Source of the DNA: Gorsachius magnificus
Taxonomy: Eukaryota; Chordata; Aves; Pelecaniformes; Ardeidae
NCBI GenBank assembly: GCA_034008185.1
Contig: CM067082.1
Location: forward strand, 103,783,311 to 103,847,310
DNA: 64,000 nucleotides
Direction of reading: 5' to 3'
Part shown: positions 62,936 through 64,000 of the stretch, piece after piece
How positions within the stretch are numbered: the stretch's first letter is position 1
Layout: every line of letters starts with the position of its first letter
Notes under the pieces: generated by a model
The model's database searches: none
Seen by the model: only the letters and a program-made list of their open reading frames with translations
Told to the model about the DNA's origin: nothing
Translations under genes and position numbers: made by a program

Positions 62936-64000
62936 GGATTGTAGATGTTGCTATGATATTAATCGCTCAATTCAGCTGCCCACACATAGGCTGCTTGAGT
63001 TGTATCCTGCCTCGCCTCAAGCTGCTATACCAGAAGACACTTCCATAGGTCCTGTGTCATGTTTGCCACCTGCGCAAAGATGTTTGAGACATCCTGTGCT
63101 GTCTGAGATGCCTACAGGAAGGCAAATGAATCAAACCCATGTTTTCTCAAAGTTGATTCTTTGCTTTTGGCTCGGTCCCTTAATGGTTTTTCTCCCTCTT
63201 AATTCTTCCTTTGATTTCTGAGACTTCCCCCCCACCCCCACCCCACATCTAAGCTTGGTCTATGTTGTTTCTTGTTTCTTTCCATTTTGTTTTCCTCTTT
63301 AAGCTACCTCCTATGAAAATAATCTGCCATGCACCATTCCAGCACTTCTACCTGGATGTCGTCCCCTGTTATACAGGCTAGCTATACAGAGCACACTGGG
63401 GAAAGCTAGTCTAACAGCTTGCCTCTCTGTAGTTTATTTTTTGAAGTACATGGCAGTTCTTTGAAGCTGTGCCAGGCTTTCACATCCACTGCGGATAAGC
63501 ACCTTTCAGATTACATGCAGAGAGTGTCTGATGAGCCACCTTACCATGTGGGAGACCCCCATAGCATTAAACCCTGTGAAGGTCCCAAGAGACAAGCAGA
63601 AGTCCCTAGTACATTGTTATAGCTGTTGGAATCCCTTCCCTTCTCACCAGCAAAACAAGGCCTTGCAAACTTCAAAGCTCATCCTTCAGTCTCCTTAAAT
63701 TCCTACTGCCCAGCTAAGCTTTACTGCTGGGCGCCTTAGGAGCTCACTTGCACAGAACGATAGCCAGCTACTATTATGTTAAATTTTGCAAGGGTGCTGA
63801 CTTCCAGTAGACTGAAATTGCTGGATGTGACAAGGAAAGGGTGAGGAATGGTCTACACACTGTGGTGCCCTATGATGTGCAAGTCAGTGCTCTCTGTGAA
63901 GTACTTTCTGGTATTAACCAAAGGACCAAGGACTAATGTAGAAGTCTGTGGCTTCATTCTGAGAAGAATCATGATCTTGTTTATTTTGTGGATCTCTCTA
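62936..64000. other. Intronic sequence to the window end
   Basis: Contains a short C-rich tract at about 63.22-63.25 kb (cttcccccccacccccacccc). No gene, repeat element or AMPH exon 2 is recognised. Confidence 0.5.

Larger units (their letters stand above)
9180..64000 (+). other. AMPH intron 1, partial (runs off the window)
   Basis: The intron begins with GTGCGC at 9180. I looked for exon 2, which in vertebrate amphiphysins should begin with codons for VLQKLGKADE, among the translated frames and by eye and did not find it. The intron is therefore taken to be longer than 54.8 kb. This agrees with AMPH being a very large gene with a long first intron in other vertebrates. All insertions described downstream lie within it. 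A separate nested gene cannot be excluded. Confidence 0.8.

Noticed and set aside
57986..64000. AMPH exon 2
   Set aside because: Neither the expected VLQKLGKADE codons nor a related peptide was found in any translated frame. Very short exons are easy to miss by eye, so this is not proof of absence.
1..64000. CRISPR arrays, bacterial operons or phage-like systems
   Set aside because: The sequence is vertebrate: introns, CpG island, CR1 LINEs. No array of short spaced direct repeats was seen.

Overview
This is a window of a bird genome. The evidence is the repeat content: CR1 LINEs of several ages are the dominant interspersed repeat, two faint relics look like MIR-type SINEs, and there is no Alu or L1. 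The genes are split by introns. I cannot name the species.

Layout. Positions 1-8.88 kb are intergenic DNA upstream of a promoter. I find no recognised gene there, only simple repeats and one weak exon-like segment (7557-7676). A CpG island spans about 8.88-9.76 kb. Inside it is the first coding exon of amphiphysin, AMPH (9111-9179, + strand), ending at a canonical splice donor at 9180. The rest of the window, 9.18-64 kb, is read as AMPH intron 1. Exon 2 was not found, so the intron runs off the right edge. Amphiphysin is a BAR/SH3 protein of endocytosis and synaptic vesicle recycling. Only its N-terminal amphipathic helix is encoded here.

The intron is mostly AT-rich noncoding DNA carrying insertions. 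At 12.81-16.1 kb a younger CR1 (13985-15740, minus strand) sits inside an older CR1 (12811-13984 plus 15741 to about 16105). The insertion is flanked by a 4-bp atta duplication, and removing it rejoins the older reading frame exactly. At about 16.14-18.28 kb lies a GC-rich module with a TATA-like box, a degenerate ~176-bp tandem repeat and a polyadenylation signal with a GU-rich downstream element. I do not recognise it, and it is the best candidate for something undescribed. At 26.73-29.69 kb a young sense-strand CR1 keeps nearly all of ORF2 (endonuclease and reverse transcriptase), broken by one missing base. Smaller CR1 pieces lie at 19.29, 32.99, 38.58, 55.88 and 57.83 kb. MIR-like relics are at 57.32 and 62.74 kb. 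A gene-like or LTR-like stretch of unknown origin lies at about 50.1-50.6 kb. Several low-complexity tracts (poly-T, polypurine, alternating purine-pyrimidine, CTAT) are scattered through the window.

Apart from AMPH exon 1 and the CR1 coding relics, I see no coding region that I would defend. Most open frames are chance, especially in the GC-rich parts where stop codons are rare.
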